DNA of 64,000 nt from Shinisaurus crocodilurus (GCA_021292165.1 CM037879.1:20297525-20361524), one strand, 5' to 3'. Positions 41,251 through 52,299 are shown, numbered from the stretch's first letter. The notes: generated by a model from the sequence alone, not told the origin. Program-made: numbers and translations.

Positions 41251-41370
41251 CAGTGTTCTCCAACCTTGGGTCCCCAGATGTTTTTGGCCTACAGCTCCCA
41301 GCATGCTGGCTGGGGCATGCTGGGAGTTGTAGGCCAAAAACATCTGGGGACCCAAGGTTGGAGAACACCG
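41251..41370. mobile_element. palindromic hAT MITE, perfect TSD
   Basis: 120 bp, CAGTGTTCTCCAACCTTGGG to AAGGTTGGAGAACACCG. Exact 8-bp duplication GCTTATAG (41243-41250, 41371-41378). Confidence 0.9.
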
Positions 41371-41378
41371 GCTTATAG

Positions 41379-42271
41379 TATCCTGTAAGGAAGGAGGCAT
41401 GACTGGCTGGCAGAAACCCTGACCAGGAGGTAAAGATACACTCCAACGCTTGGTTGCAGGTTCCACTTGTATAATCCTATTGATCTGGGCTGTAGAATTG
41501 TTTGGGGTGAATGGTTTACAGGTTGCGGTGTGTTTGAATTATTGGCGCCTTGCTTCATGCACAAGTTGTGTGTTACGGATGCCTCCTCAGCATCTTCTTC
41601 CTGAGCCACATCTTTATGTAGGCAGCCATTGGCATGCAGTCTTTGCTCTGAGCAGTTCTGTGGAATTGGGGAACATTCATACACACACACCCTCCCCAGG
41701 CATTGTGCCCTGCACACAAATCCTGTTACTGGTTAACAGGATTAGTGTAAGGAACAGCCACGCAACCACTACACACCAGATTCCCTTGCAGAGCAGTTTG
41801 TAAGCCACATTTCCAGGCAAACTTCCTAATCTGCAATGACTGGTTTCATGTCCTTCCTCCCTCCCTCCCATCCTAAACTGTGTCTTTGATGCAAGATCCA
41901 TTTTCTTGACTTATGTTTTATTTTTCTAGAAGATTGGCCAAGACCATGCAGGATCAAAAGAAAGATTTTTTTTAACATGCATTGGAGGATTTTTAGTCCT
42001 GTGCTTTGACGTATAGGTTTCACACTGACCTATGTTCAGTTTGCCTCCCCCTAAAGTCTTCCTTTGTGAATAACTCCAAACTGAAGATGGATTCAGACAG
42101 TCGATCCCTCACCTACCTAGAATACAGGGGTGCCAACCCATAGGATTTTAGTCACACCACACAAGTTCCACTGAAATGAAGGTTGACAACTCTTCAAGTG
42201 GCCCTTGATAGCTGAGCCTTTTGGAGCAGCTGGTATACAGACCTTGGCAGATGATGATGTTTTATGTAATT
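41379..42271. other. unannotated stretch
   Basis: No element or gene recognised. A short ATGTAATTGTAATTGTAATTGG run at 42258-42279 (two blocks) abuts the LINE. Confidence 0.4.
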
Positions 42272-43311
42272 GTAATTGTAATTGGATTATGTAATTGTCC
42301 GTGTTAGAGATCGCTGCGATGTACTTCTTACTAGGGCCATGGTGAGTGCCGACGACTGCTGGACAGACCACCGACTAATCCGGTCCACAATGGTTATCAA
42401 CATTGCTCCCCAACGTAGGCTTCAAGGAAGGAAACCAAGGCGTAAAATGAACATCCACGCCCTTCAAGATCCTATTAAGCAAACTCGTCTTCAATCACTT
42501 CTTAAGGAACATCTACCTTAAGCCATTAATCAAATGAAGAACAACAAAGCTAGTGGACCAGATGGGATTCCTGCTGAAATCTTTAAAGAAGGGGGCCCCG
42601 AACTTGTACAACACCTTCATAAACTCATCGAAAAAATCTGGATAAGAGAAGAGATCCCAGAAGACTTCAGGGATGCCATAATTATCACCCTCTTTAAGAA
42701 GGGTGATACTAGAACAGACTGTGGAAGCTATCGGGGCATTTCTCTCTTAGCTACCGCAGGTAAAATATTTGCTAGGATTCTCGCAAACCATCTTCTATCT
42801 ATTTCAGAAGAGATCCTCCCTGAAACTCAATATGGTTTCCGCCCCTCTAGAGGGACAGTAGACATGATTTTTACTGCATGTCAGCTCCAAGAAAAATGCC
42901 GGGAGCAAAATCAACCCCTTTATATGGCATTTATCGATTTGGCTAAGGCCTTTGATACTGTAGACCGTACAGCATTCTGGACTATCCTTATGAAAATTGG
43001 ATGCCCCAATAAATTTGTGAATATCTTGCGACTTCTCCATGACAACATGACAGCAACGGTCTTGGACAACAATGGCTCTCATGGTGCTCCATTTAAAGTG
43101 GGATCAGGTGTTAAACAGGGATGTGTTATCACCCCAACATTATTTGCTATTTTCATCGCCATGATTTTACATCTTGTTGAGGGGAAACTTCCCACTGGTG
43201 GGGGAATTATATCGAACAGATGGAAAGCTTTTTAATCTCAGCAGGCTGAAAGCAAAAAGTAAGGTAATTACAACCTCCGTTGTGGAAGTTCAGCATGCTG
43301 ATGATAATGTG
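42272..43311 (+). pseudogene. APE-type LINE copy A: EN tail fused to RT
   Basis: The plus strand starts in the endonuclease C-terminus (DYVIVRVRDR, then TDHRLI at about 42365) and runs to LKEHLP with a stop at 42519-42521. It then jumps across about 565 bp that copy B retains to AINQMKNNKASGPDGIPAE. RT blocks follow: DCGSYRGISLL near 42720, QYGFRPSRGT near 42829, FIDLAKAFDTV (motif A) near 42930, GVKQGC near 43105. A frame shift near 43222 precedes a motif-C-like HADDN at 43291-43308. The copy ends at the junction with copy B. Internally deleted and dead. Confidence 0.85.
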
Positions 43312-44824
43312 GAATCCCATCTGGTCCACTAGCTTTGTTATTCTTCATTTGATTAATGGCTTTTTTAACTTCATCCAAAGTGGGGAGTATTGCAAGTTCC
43401 TCTCTAATTTGTTTTTGCGGGATTTGCGAAAAAATCTCATTATCCACCTTAGATATACGATTTAAAAGGTCATAATAATGCTCTTTCCAACGCAGTGCAA
43501 TGGACTCTTTGTCTTTTAAGAGTTTGGTGCCATCTTTTGATTGTAAAGGATTTGTACCATAGGTTTTTGGTCCATAAATGGCCCTTGTGGCCTTAAAAAA
43601 GCCCCGTGCATCATGAGATTCTGCAAGTTGTTGAATTTCTTCAGCTTTCTTTTTCCACCAGGCGTTCTTAAGTTCTCTTGTTCTTCTTTGGACCTCAGCC
43701 TTTGCACTAGCGTAGATTTTTTTCTTGGCAGCGCAGTTAATATCATTTTGCCATATTTGGAAGGCTTTCCTTTTTTGGTCAATTATATATTTAATCTCAT
43801 TATCATTTTCATCAAACCAATCCTGATGTTTCTTAGTTTCGTATCCAATAGTTTGTTCACAAGCTGCAGTAATGGAGGTTTTCAGCTTAGACCAATGATC
43901 CTCAATGTTGTCAGGAGGTTCCGTAGGTAGATGTTCCTTAAGAAGTGATTGAAGACGAGTTTGCTTAATAGGATCTTGAAGGGCGTGGATGTTCATTTTA
44001 CGCCTTGGTTTCCTTCCTTGAAGCCTACGTTGGGGAGCAATGTTGATAACCATAGTGGTCTGGATTAGTCGGTGGTCTGTCCAGCAGTCGTCGGCACTCA
44101 CCATGGCCCTAGTAAGAAGTACATCGCGGCGATCTCTAACACGGACAATTACATAATCCAGAAGATGCCAGTGCTTTGACTGTGGGTGCTGCCATGATGT
44201 TTTAAACTTATTCTTTTGCCGAAAGAGCGTGTTTGTGATAGTGAGATTATGCTCTGCACATATAGACAAAAGTAAGATTCCGTTCGGGTTGCTATTACCA
44301 ACTCCGTCTTTTCCAATAGTTTCTGGCCATAAATCAAAGTCATGCCCGACTCTTGCGTTAAAATCGCCCAGGAGGATAATTTTATCCTCCTTAGGTATCT
44401 CTGACAGGAGAGTGTCCAACTGGGTATAAAAGTTTTCCTTGATGTCATCATCAGCATCTAATGTTGGCGCATAAGCGCTCAAGATAGTTACCTGCTGGTT
44501 ATTGGCGAGCTTTAATCGAAGAGTTATCAGGCGTTCGTTAATGCCAGTAGGAACTTCTGACAAAGAGTTCACTAGCTCATTTTTGATGGCAAAGCCTACT
44601 CCATGTATTCGTCGGTCCTGCTCAGGTAGTCCTTTCCAGAAGAAGGTATAGCCTCCTTTTTCTTCCTTCAACTGTCCCTCTCCTGCCCTTCGAGTTTCTT
44701 GAAGTGCTGCTATGTCAATTTTAAACCGTCTCAGCTCCCTTGCAATAATAGCAGTCCTACGCTCAGGGCGTTCACTATCTATGTTATCCAGCAGTGTCCG
44801 TATATTCCATGTTCCAAAATTCAA
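43312..44824 (-). pseudogene. APE-type LINE copy B: endonuclease and RT start
   Basis: A minus-strand frame of about 505 codons. The AP endonuclease opens MNFGTWNIRTL, with QETR (residue about 42), SAYAPT (about 116), LLGDFNARVG (about 150) and TDHRLI (about 243) as active-site blocks. A linker with KHQDWFDEND and IYGPKTYG leads to the RT start KNNKASGPDGIP, cut at the inversion junction near 43311. The endonuclease frame is intact, which is unusual for such a fragment and suggests youth. It would nick genomic target DNA in a complete element. RT core and finger tail are absent. Confidence 0.85.
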
Positions 44825-45515
44825 ATGTCTTTTTCGACCGCTAAAATGGTGACCCCGCTGGACGCGGTAATCCAGTCAGGGGAGAAAGAGGTAGACTATG
44901 TTTAGGGCACCTTTTCTAGCCCCCTCCCCATAAGGGGTGAGCAGAGTGGATCCTAAATAGGGCTGCTCAGTCATGGATACAGCTGCCGAGCTGCTCGACT
45001 ACCTCGTTCCTTGAACAGGGTGACTGAGTCTGCATCCACCGCCCATGTGCTGGTCCGTGACTAGGGGCTTCCAGATTCACAGTCCTGCCCCAGTCGCCAG
45101 TCGCCATGGGACTTTTTTGGTTGGTTGGTTGGTTTGGTTTGGTTGGGTTGGAAGACGCCTGTGCGTGAAGCTGTTTTCTGTGGGGAGATTGGTGCACAAC
45201 GAATCACCACACAAACTTGACAGAGGACGGCAATGATCCAATGGCACGGTTACCCTGACGATTGGAAAACCATTCTCTGCTGCAGCCTTCATCCGCCTTC
45301 ACAGCCGTTGTAATTTAGGTTTAAATTATCTTCCGCCTGTTCTGCCGTTGAGGACTTTTCGTTTTGGATCGTTCTTTGTCTGGTTCCTCTCCCCGGACCT
45401 TACCGCCATGGGTGACCCTACCGGGAGTATATAGCTCCCGACGGCATTGCTCACAGGGTTCATCGGAACACACAAGCCCACTCACCACTTCAAGGTGACG
45501 ATCTGGCGACAGGGA
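44825..45515 (-). mobile_element. LINE copy B 5' UTR
   Basis: Upstream of the endonuclease start. The minus strand begins near 45515 with GTGTCCCTGTCGCCAGATCG and includes GGAGCTATATACTCCCGGTA, GGGTCACCCATGGCGGTAAG and GTCCGGGGAGAGGAACCAGA. A GGTTG-type run lies at 45118-45148. This copy looks full-length at its 5' end. Confidence 0.7.
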
Positions 45516-45529
45516 CACTGTTGCATACT

Positions 45530-45652
45530 AAGGGTGCAATCCTATGCAAGTTTAGGCAGAAAAATGTCCTACAACTCCCAGTGCTGGCTGGGGAATGCTG
45601 CGAGTTGTAGGACTTTTTTCTGCCTAAACTTGCATCGGATTGTGCCTTAAGT
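45530..45652. mobile_element. palindromic MITE (GGTGCAATCCTATGC)
   Basis: Arms AGGGTGCAATCCTATGCAAG and TTGCATCGGATTGTGCCTTA around CTACAACTCCCAGTGCTGGC. It lies 15 bp beyond the LINE 5' end. Confidence 0.8.
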
Positions 45653-46128
45653 ATCAAATGCCATCAGATACTATGGACAGTCTTATCCCGAGTATGACCA
45701 TTGGCCCATCTGCCCTTCCCTGGCTGGATGTGGCGCAACCTCAGAGGTCTTTCTGCAACCTTGCAACCTGAGATCCTTTAACTAGAAGTGCTGGGGGTTT
45801 GAGCAAAGTCCCCATGCATGCAAAGAATGTGGTATACCACAGAGTGAAGGGCCCTCAAATGCTATTGAATGTCAGCCATAAAATGTAACATACTTGATGC
45901 CATTGCATGTCAATGATCGAATACTGTCAAATATCAGCTCTTGAAATCAAATATCCAAAGATGTAAAATAATCAGGAATCATTCCGTTCTTCAGGGAACA
46001 TCCGGACAATATTCAGTACTGAAATTTGCGACGGAGAATGTTTGGAAGTAAATTAATTTCAGCTAAAAATCCATTCCAGGGCTATCTTCCACTGGATTTC
46101 TCATATTTATGAGAGCCTGGCCCAGTGT
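45653..46128. other. unannotated stretch
   Basis: No family recognised. The 5' half of the copia element that follows is not here. Confidence 0.4.
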
Positions 46129-46129
46129 T

Positions 46130-47503
46130 ATATTTGTTTTAAACACAGGGCAAAAAGGCTGTTACAAGGCTAGGCTAGTTGCCCAAAGATCTAACCAGAA
46201 ATATGGAGAAGACTACAACTCCACATTTGCCCCAACTGTGAGATATAGCACCATCCACGCACTCCTAAGCATTGCAGCTTCAAGGCAGATGGAAGTCTAG
46301 CACGTAGACATAAAGACAGCATTTTTATATGGCGAAATCTCTGAAGAGATATATATGAAGCAGCCCAAGGGCTTCATCAAGCCTCACCAAGCCCATTTAG
46401 TCTGCCAGATTCAGAAGGGGCTTTATAGACTCAAGCAGGCAGCCAGAGCCTGGAATGCCAAGCTACATACAATGCTGACCCAACTTAGGTACAAACAGGG
46501 TAAAGCTGACAAATGTCTGTACACAAAATGTACTAATAGACAGTATTCATACATCCTCGCATTTGTTGATGACCTGATAATTGCTTCAGCCAGTGAAAAA
46601 GAATACACACATGTAGTGAAACAGCTGAGCAAAGATGTAGAGGTCAAAGAGCTAGAGAAAGCGCAGTACTACCTAAAGATCCAGATAGCAAGAGAAGAAG
46701 ATAGATCTTTTCTGCTGAACCAAAGACAGAAGATCATTGAACTGATCAACAGTATAAAGATGCAAAACGCAAACCCAGTTTGTACACCCATGAGCACAGA
46801 CTTCCTGAAAAATCAGGAAGAATCAAAGCCGCTACCCGAAAGTAACCACTACAGGTCCGCCATAGGCAAGCTGCTGTACCTGAGTACTACTTGCCAACCC
46901 GACATTGCAAATGCGGTAAGTTTACTGAGCAGAAAAGTAAACTGCCCCACTGAACGCGATTAAATAAGTATTAAAAGAGTAGTTAGCTACCTGAAAGGCA
47001 CTGCAGACTGTAAACTAAAGCTGCCAGCTGAAAACCCCCCAGAGCTAATAAGGTACTCAGACGCTGACTAAGCTAGAGACAACACTGATAGCAAATCCAC
47101 GGGTGGGTTTGTATTTCTGCTTAGAAATGGCCCAATCACATGGTCCAGTTATAAACAGAACTGTGTAGCTTTGTCCTCAACAGAGTCTGAGTACGTTGCA
47201 GCATCAGAAGCGTGCAGAGAGATGACCTGGCTAGATAAACTAACTATAGACTTTAAGTTAGTGCGCAAGAGACCTTTTCGCTTGATGGAGGACAACCAGA
47301 GTTGCCTGAAGCTGGCGCACAACGAAAAGTTCCAAGCCAGGACAAAGCACATCAGGGCCAAGTACCATTTCATTCGAGAAGCCATCCAAAAGGGACTGGT
47401 CGAACTAATGTACTGTCCTACAGGGGAGATGACTGCAGATATCCTGACCAAACCCCTGCCCAAGGAGAGTTTCCAGAAACTTCGTGTCAAGATGAGACTG
47501 TGA
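46130..47503 (+). pseudogene. Ty1/copia pol 3' half: RT and RNase H
   Basis: Single frame with stops at 46298-46300, 46961-46963 and 47069-47071, ending at 47501-47503. It starts mid-protein at YKARLVAQ. It shows DIKTAFLYGE (motif A), LYRLKQAARAW, the copia RT signature FVDDLI near 46562, then IGKLLYLSTTCQPDI, VVSYLKGT, STGGFVFLL, ALSSTESEYVA (RNase H), TKHIRAKYHFIRE and ADILTKPLP at the end. Gag, protease and integrase are missing, so it is 5'-truncated and dead. The family copies RNA into DNA in virus-like particles. Ty1/copia is sparse in vertebrates. Confidence 0.9.
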
Positions 47504-47544
47504 GTAGGACAATAAAATGTACATGAATGCATGTTGTTTTGTCT

Positions 47545-47555
47545 GAGAAGGGGTA
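47545..47555 (+). other. copia polypurine tract
   Basis: GAGAAGGGGTA sits immediately before the 3' LTR. Confidence 0.65.
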
Positions 47556-48137
47556 TGTTGGGAATGAACAGTCAAAACCTCAAGCCATGCATAGGTGCAT
47601 GATGTAATTGGGACCACAGAGTCTCTGCATCCTAGAGCAGAGACCCTTTGGACATTACCCAGACCTCCTGGTGCAGGATGTGGGCGTAACCAGTCGCCTT
47701 CTCTTCCTGCCCCGAGAAAACAGTCTGAACCATGAACTTGTAAGAACAACATGTCTGAAGATGTAGCCGAGTTGCAGTTCTGAACTTTTCCCAAGTTCAG
47801 AACAAGTCGACTACCATATGATTCCTGCACAACTGTAAATACATTCTTAAGCCTGCCTGTATCCAATCTGCAAGATCTGAGTGAGTAAACTATGTTTTTA
47901 ACCTCCAAAAGACTGTTTGTCTTATTGGTAGTGTAAAGGAGAAACCAGGTGAAGATCCAGCCTGTCCAAAAGGGACAGTCTGTATCAACTAAATGCACAG
48001 CCCTGCTCTAACCAGCAGCTCCGCATGCACACGTTTTTCGCCTGTAGTTAGGTATACTCTGCTGTGTTTGCAAAAGCAAGAGGGGAGAGATAATATATCA
48101 CAATATCCTCTCCCGGGTCTTTTGGCAATCCCCAACA
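47556..48137 (+). repeat. Ty1/copia 3' LTR
   Basis: 582 bp, TGTTGGGAATG to CCCCAACA, with TGTTGGG/CCCAACA inverted ends. It follows RNase H and the purine tract by 42 bp. No 5' LTR partner is in the window. Confidence 0.85.
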
Positions 48138-49018
48138 ATATTTAGGGTGCTTTCGGGCGCAATCCTATGGCTGTTAGAGTGCCTTCCCTCTGCCCTCGCA
48201 GCCAGCGCAGTTCTTTCCGTGCCGGCTGTAGCTCCAAAAATGGAAGACTAACTTTGGACAAACCTTGCCTCTGCACTCCTCCCGCCCTCAGCAGGACGCC
48301 CCGTAGTCCTCCCCTGAGTTCAGAGGGTTATGGGCAGCCACACTGGAGCGCACTGCCGGAGAAGGAACTCCCTGCCTTTCCTTCCCTATTTTTCATATAT
48401 ATTTAATTCCTAGCAAGGAGTCTTCATGTTTCAAACAACAACAACAACACACAATTGGCTTGCACAATCAATTGTGTCACTTTCTGTTGCGCAATCCATT
48501 TCATTAGTGCTTAAAAAGAGTTCAAAGCAAATCAAAACCAGAGAAGGGGGGGGGGGGAGAATATCTACCAGGGAAATATTTCCTCTCTGTGTCATAGAGA
48601 CTCTTGACTCTCCTCAGACAAGGCCCGTAAAGGGATGTGGGTGCGACAGCTCATTGGATTGTAGGTTCCAAACATCAGACAATAGTTTGGCTTAAGTGGT
48701 GATGATTGCGGTCTGGCCTCTGGCCATTCCACAAGTTGTACCATTTAGAGGACGAGGTTGATTTGCTTTCAGCGCCCTGGGTTTGGATTTTGAAGCAAGA
48801 GTTACTACTCGGCCAACATGTACTACATGTCCTAACTGCAGCACCGATCGCTCAGAAGATAAACATAAGAGCATAGGAAAAGCTGTGCTGGATTAGACCG
48901 AAAACCTATCTCAGGCCCAGCGTTATCACCCAGCATCCTTGGGCAGTTGCTGGGGGCCCAGCAGACCACCCCTACTGGCTGTGATATCTGCCCTCTCCCC
49001 CCCCCCCCCCGCGCTGCC
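48138..49018. other. mostly unannotated, with a CR1 scrap
   Basis: 48155-48400 shares blocks with 26640-26780 (TCAGAGGGTTATGGGCAGCC). A (CAA)n stretch lies at 48436-48450. 48862-48930 is a decayed antisense CR1 tail (AACATAAGAGCATAGGAAAA). The rest is unclassified. Confidence 0.45.
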
Positions 49019-49170
49019 GCTTGAGGAATGACTGGCAATCTTTACCTCCCCAGGTGAGAGATGGGGAAGGAACTATGAGAGGATACGCAGGTGAGAGCTG
49101 GGAGGAAGGAAGGCTATAGGCTAGTGTTCTCCAACCTTGGGTCCCCAGATGTTTTTGGCCTACAACTCCC
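49019..49170 (+). repeat. 152-bp local duplication, copy 1
   Basis: 151 of 152 bases match 49852-50003 (difference at CTATAGG versus TTATAGG). It ends inside the left arm of a hAT MITE (49125-49170), whose right half is missing here. Confidence 0.9.
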
Positions 49171-49299
49171 GAGAAAGTGCCATTTTAAATTTCCCACAAT
49201 GCACTACATTAGGTGCTCCAGGGCATTATGGGAAATTAAACATGGGAGGTTTCTAGCCTCCTGTCACTGCTGTCAGGTAAGGAGGGAGCCCACCAGACG

Positions 49300-49510
49300 A
49301 TGCATTTATTTATTTATTTATTATATTTATACCCCACCTTTTTTTCCTGCAAGGAACCCAAGGTGGCTGACACATAATCCTCCTCCTCTTCCTCCTCTCC
49401 ATCTTATCCTCACAACGACCCTGTGAGGTAGGTTAGGCTGAGAGGCAGTGACTGGCCCAAAGTCACCCAGTGAGTTTCATGGCCGAGCAGGGATTAGAAC
49501 CCGGATCTCC
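49300..49510 (-). mobile_element. tRNA-derived CORE/MIR-like SINE
   Basis: Antisense copy: (ATTT)n tail, CCTGCAAGGAACCCAAGGTG, ATCCTCACAACGACCCTGTG, TTCATGGCCGAGCAGGGATT, ending near the B-box at 49494-49508. Confidence 0.75.
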
Positions 49511-49640
49511 AGCCCTGACCTATCTGGTCCAGCATTCTGTTTCCCACAGTGGCCAACCAAATGCTCCAATGGGAAGGCCATAAGTAGGACAGACAGGAGG
49601 GCAGTGGCCCTCTCCTGCTCATGTCCTCCAGATACTGGCA
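49511..49640 (-). mobile_element. decayed CR1 tail
   Basis: TCTGGTCCAGCATTCTGTTT and CCACAGTGGCCAACCAAATG match the antisense CR1 3' UTR, joined directly to the SINE. Confidence 0.65.
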
Positions 49641-49649
49641 TGCACGGGC

Positions 49650-49830
49650 ATGATAAACCCTGCTGCTTGAAGAGCAGTGTTGGAAGGAGTGCTTGGGGGA
49701 GAGGGATTGACATCAAGGGGTCGGGCATTTCCCCCTGCCTCACCCCCCCCCACCTTGGAGCCCGATAAAGCCTGCTGCTTGAAGACTGGCACTGGAAGGA
49801 GTATTTGATGGAGACAGGCTGAGTAATGTC
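49650..49830 (+). repeat. short direct repeat pair
   Basis: GATAAACCCTGCTGCTTGAA at 49650-49700 and GATAAAGCCTGCTGCTTGAA at 49765-49820 introduce similar 60-bp blocks, about 115 bp apart. Confidence 0.7.
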
Positions 49831-49851
49831 AAAACTGTGTGGGTAGGTGGG

Positions 49852-50003
49852 GCTTGAGGAATGACTGGCAATCTTTACCTCCCCAGGTGAGAGATGGGGA
49901 AGGAACTATGAGAGGATACGCAGGTGAGAGCTGGGAGGAAGGAAGGTTATAGGCTAGTGTTCTCCAACCTTGGGTCCCCAGATGTTTTTGGCCTACAACT
50001 CCC
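49852..50003 (+). repeat. 152-bp local duplication, copy 2
   Basis: Second copy, 833 bp from the first. Here the hAT MITE it enters is complete. Confidence 0.9.
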
Positions 50004-50073
50004 AGCATGCCCCAGCCAGCATGCTGGGAGTTGTAGGCCAAAAACATCTGGGGACCCAAGGTTGGAGAACACT
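49957..50073. mobile_element. palindromic hAT MITE
   Basis: AGTGTTCTCCAACCTTGGG to AACCAAGG-type inverse ending GGAGAACACTG. Flanks TTATAGGC and CTGTAGGC match at 6 of 8. Confidence 0.8.
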
Positions 50074-50079
50074 GCTGTA

Positions 50080-50385
50080 GGCTAATTGTGGAGAACCCTC
50101 ATGTGGAATGGAGATTTATTTATATTTTTAATATGTCTGTATTGTGCTTTATTCTCTCTTCTGTATAGTGCCCAGTTGTTAGATTAGTTTAGTTAATTGT
50201 ACTGTTTTCCTGGATATTGTATGTGTTGATATTTCTACTGTGCATCTATCTGCCAACATTATGGTTATCTGTAATTGTCTCTATTGTATTTTTTTAAATA
50301 TTATATTTATCGCTCTTTGATATCTTGGAAATGATATTTACTGTTATTTATTTGTCATGTTGTGAGCTGCTTTGGGCACACAGTA
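50080..50385. other. unannotated stretch
   Basis: AT-rich sequence with no recognised family. The end (50360-50385) precedes the TA target of the next MITE. Confidence 0.4.
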
Positions 50386-50387
50386 TA

Positions 50388-50637
50388 CAGTAATACCTTG
50401 GATTGCAAGTAACTTGGTTTGAGAGCGTTTTGCAAGACAAGCAAATTTTTAAATATTTATTTAATTTTTTTTGACTTGATATACAAGCGACGTCTTGCAA
50501 TAGAAGTACTGTAGTACGGCTTAAATTAAAAATCTCTGTACAATTTTTTTGGGGGGGATTTCGTTTTGATATAAGAGTGTTTTGGATTACAAGCACGTTT
50601 CCGGAACGAATTATGCTCTCAATCCAAGGCATGACTG
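50388..50637. mobile_element. Tigger-like MITE
   Basis: 250 bp between TA dinucleotides. Nearly identical to 27727-27972 in sequence and orientation. Confidence 0.9.
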
Positions 50638-50725
50638 TACAAATAAAAGGTGCTGATGATGATGCCTCTGATGCTGCAGGTAGCATAGAACCATCCTCCA
50701 TGAGTGTGTCTAATCCTCTTTGACA

Positions 50726-50830
50726 GTGGTGTAGTAGTAAATGGTGAAGTGTAGGCACTTAGCACGATAGTCCCCATAGCCCCAGCCCCAGGGAGAGTCC
50801 AAATCTGCAGGCAGCTGTCTTGATCCAGAT
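50726..50830 (-). mobile_element. hAT-like MITE fragment (CAGTGGTGTAG)
   Basis: CAGTGGTGTAGTAGTAAATG to CAGGCAGCTGTCTTGATCCA. Reverse orientation relative to 2697-2912. Cut after about 105 bp. Confidence 0.6.
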
Positions 50831-50971
50831 CTAATTTTCTCTTTGTCTGTGTCTCAGTATTGTGTGTGTAGCACAACTACATGTGTACAGAAAGCCAGCA
50901 TGCCTGAACTCCTCTGTAACCGGTCCCAAACAGCATTGCTCTCAACCCTTCCATGCACAATGGGAAGAAAT

Positions 50972-51507
50972 CAGGGGAGGCTGGTGACTCCTGTTTCGGT
51001 GGGGCTCCTAATCCATTGCGGGTTTTATCCGGAGCTTTATAGGAGCTATCCATGGTGCACCATGGTGGTGAACCTATTCTGGGGATCATAGAATCACAGA
51101 ATCATAGAAAAGTAGAGTTGGAAGGGGCCTACAAGGCCATCGAGTCCAACCCCCTGCTCAATGCAGGAATCCAGGTCAAAGCATCCCTGACAGATGGCTG
51201 TCCAGCCGCACCTTGAATGCCTCCAGAGTGGGAGAGCCCACCACCTCCCTAGGTAATTGGTTCCATTGTCTTATTGCTCTGACAGGAAATTTTTCCTGAT
51301 GTTCAGGTGGAATCTGGGTTCCTGTCAATTGAGCCCATTGTTCCGTGTCCTGCAAACTGGGATGATCGAGAAGAGATCCTGGCCCTCCTCTGCGTGACAA
51401 CCCTCCAAGTATGGAGTTCAGCACCATGGATAGCTCCTATAGAGCTCCAAATAAAAGCTGCAATGGATTAGGAGCCCCGCCAAAATAGGAGTCACCGGCC
51501 TCCCCTG
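50972..51507. mobile_element. hAT MITE split by CR1
   Basis: Ends CAGGGGAGGCTGGTGACTCC and GGAGTCACCGGCCTCCCCTG. Flanks GAAGAAAT and TAAGAAAG match at 6 of 8. The body is interrupted by the CR1 at 51088-51422. Same family as 3102-3307, which is uninterrupted. Confidence 0.8.
51088..51422 (-). pseudogene. CR1 LINE 3' end, in hAT MITE
   Basis: The antisense copy starts with the CR1 octamer-type end (ATCATAGAATCACAGAATCA), then GAGTTGGAAGGGGCCTACAA, and codes on the minus strand for KFPVRAIRQWNQLPREVV and PTLEAFKVRLDSHLSGML, the classic bird/turtle-like CR1 C-terminus. 5'-truncated, with a second CR1 subfamily flavour compared with 34110 and 36988. Confidence 0.85.
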
Positions 51508-51709
51508 TAAGAAAGGGACCATCAGGGCCTGCAGCCGCCCTCCTCGGGAGTGCCAACAGCAGCTTTTCTTCCACTGTAAACATCACTGTGTGTATGTGGG
51601 GTTCCTGATGCTGAACAAGACCATGGCCGGGGCAGAGGGTTAAAGGCCCCCTCCCCATGCCATGGTCCTGATCCAGCCTGCCACCCCCATGCTGGCTACT
51701 GCTTAGACG

Positions 51710-51839
51710 CAGTGTTCTCCAACCGTGGGTCCCCAGATGTTTTTGGCCTACAACTCCCAGCATGCCCCAGCCAGCTGGCTGGGGCATGCTGGGAATTGTA
51801 GGCCAAAAACATCTGGGGACCCACGGTTGGAGAACACTG
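51710..51839. mobile_element. palindromic hAT MITE with matched arm variant
   Basis: 130 bp. Both arms carry CAACCGTGGG (and its complement) where all other copies have CAACCTTGGG. Flanks are no longer a clear duplication. Confidence 0.85.
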
Positions 51840-51982
51840 GGTTAGAGAAAGCCACTGATGCAGCGCCAATCTACGTAATAAGTAAGGTGGCCATTTATGC
51901 ATTGCTGAAAAAGAGGAAATGCATCACCCAAAAAGGGGACAAAGGAGGACACAGATTTGCATAAAATATGCATATGCTGATA

Positions 51983-52002
51983 TTACACACACACACACAC
52001 AC
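51983..52002. repeat. (CA)n microsatellite
   Basis: Nine to ten CA units. Confidence 0.85.
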
Positions 52003-52007
52003 TTGCA

Positions 52008-52207
52008 GAGGATGCTGGTGGCTCCAATGTCAATGGGGCAGTGTATCCAGTCCAGGCTTTAGTCTGAACTTTTAAGAAGCTATCCATAGCGCTGAACCTT
52101 AGCCCCCCCCCCAATATGTTCAGAACCATGGACAGTTTCTTTAAAGTTCAGGCTGACGCCCAGAGTGGATACACTGCCCCACTGACATTGGAGCCACCAG
52201 CCACTGC
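52008..52207. mobile_element. palindromic MITE (GCTGGTGGCTCC)
   Basis: 200 bp with about 45-bp arms: GCTGGTGGCTCCAATGTCAA, TGGGGCAGTGTATCCA and their inverse at 52156-52203. The GGCTGGTG motif recalls the 3102/50972 family. Confidence 0.7.
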
Positions 52208-52299
52208 TGAATACTTACTATAATTCAATAGAAACGCCATGCATACACCACAGTGGGGGAGAAGGAACCCAAGTGTGCCTACTCCGTTTCCTATCTAAG

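Noticed and set aside
42272..45515. Classic twin-priming inversion of one LINE insertion
   Set aside because: The sense and inverted parts are in the wrong order and overlap in content, which twin priming does not produce.
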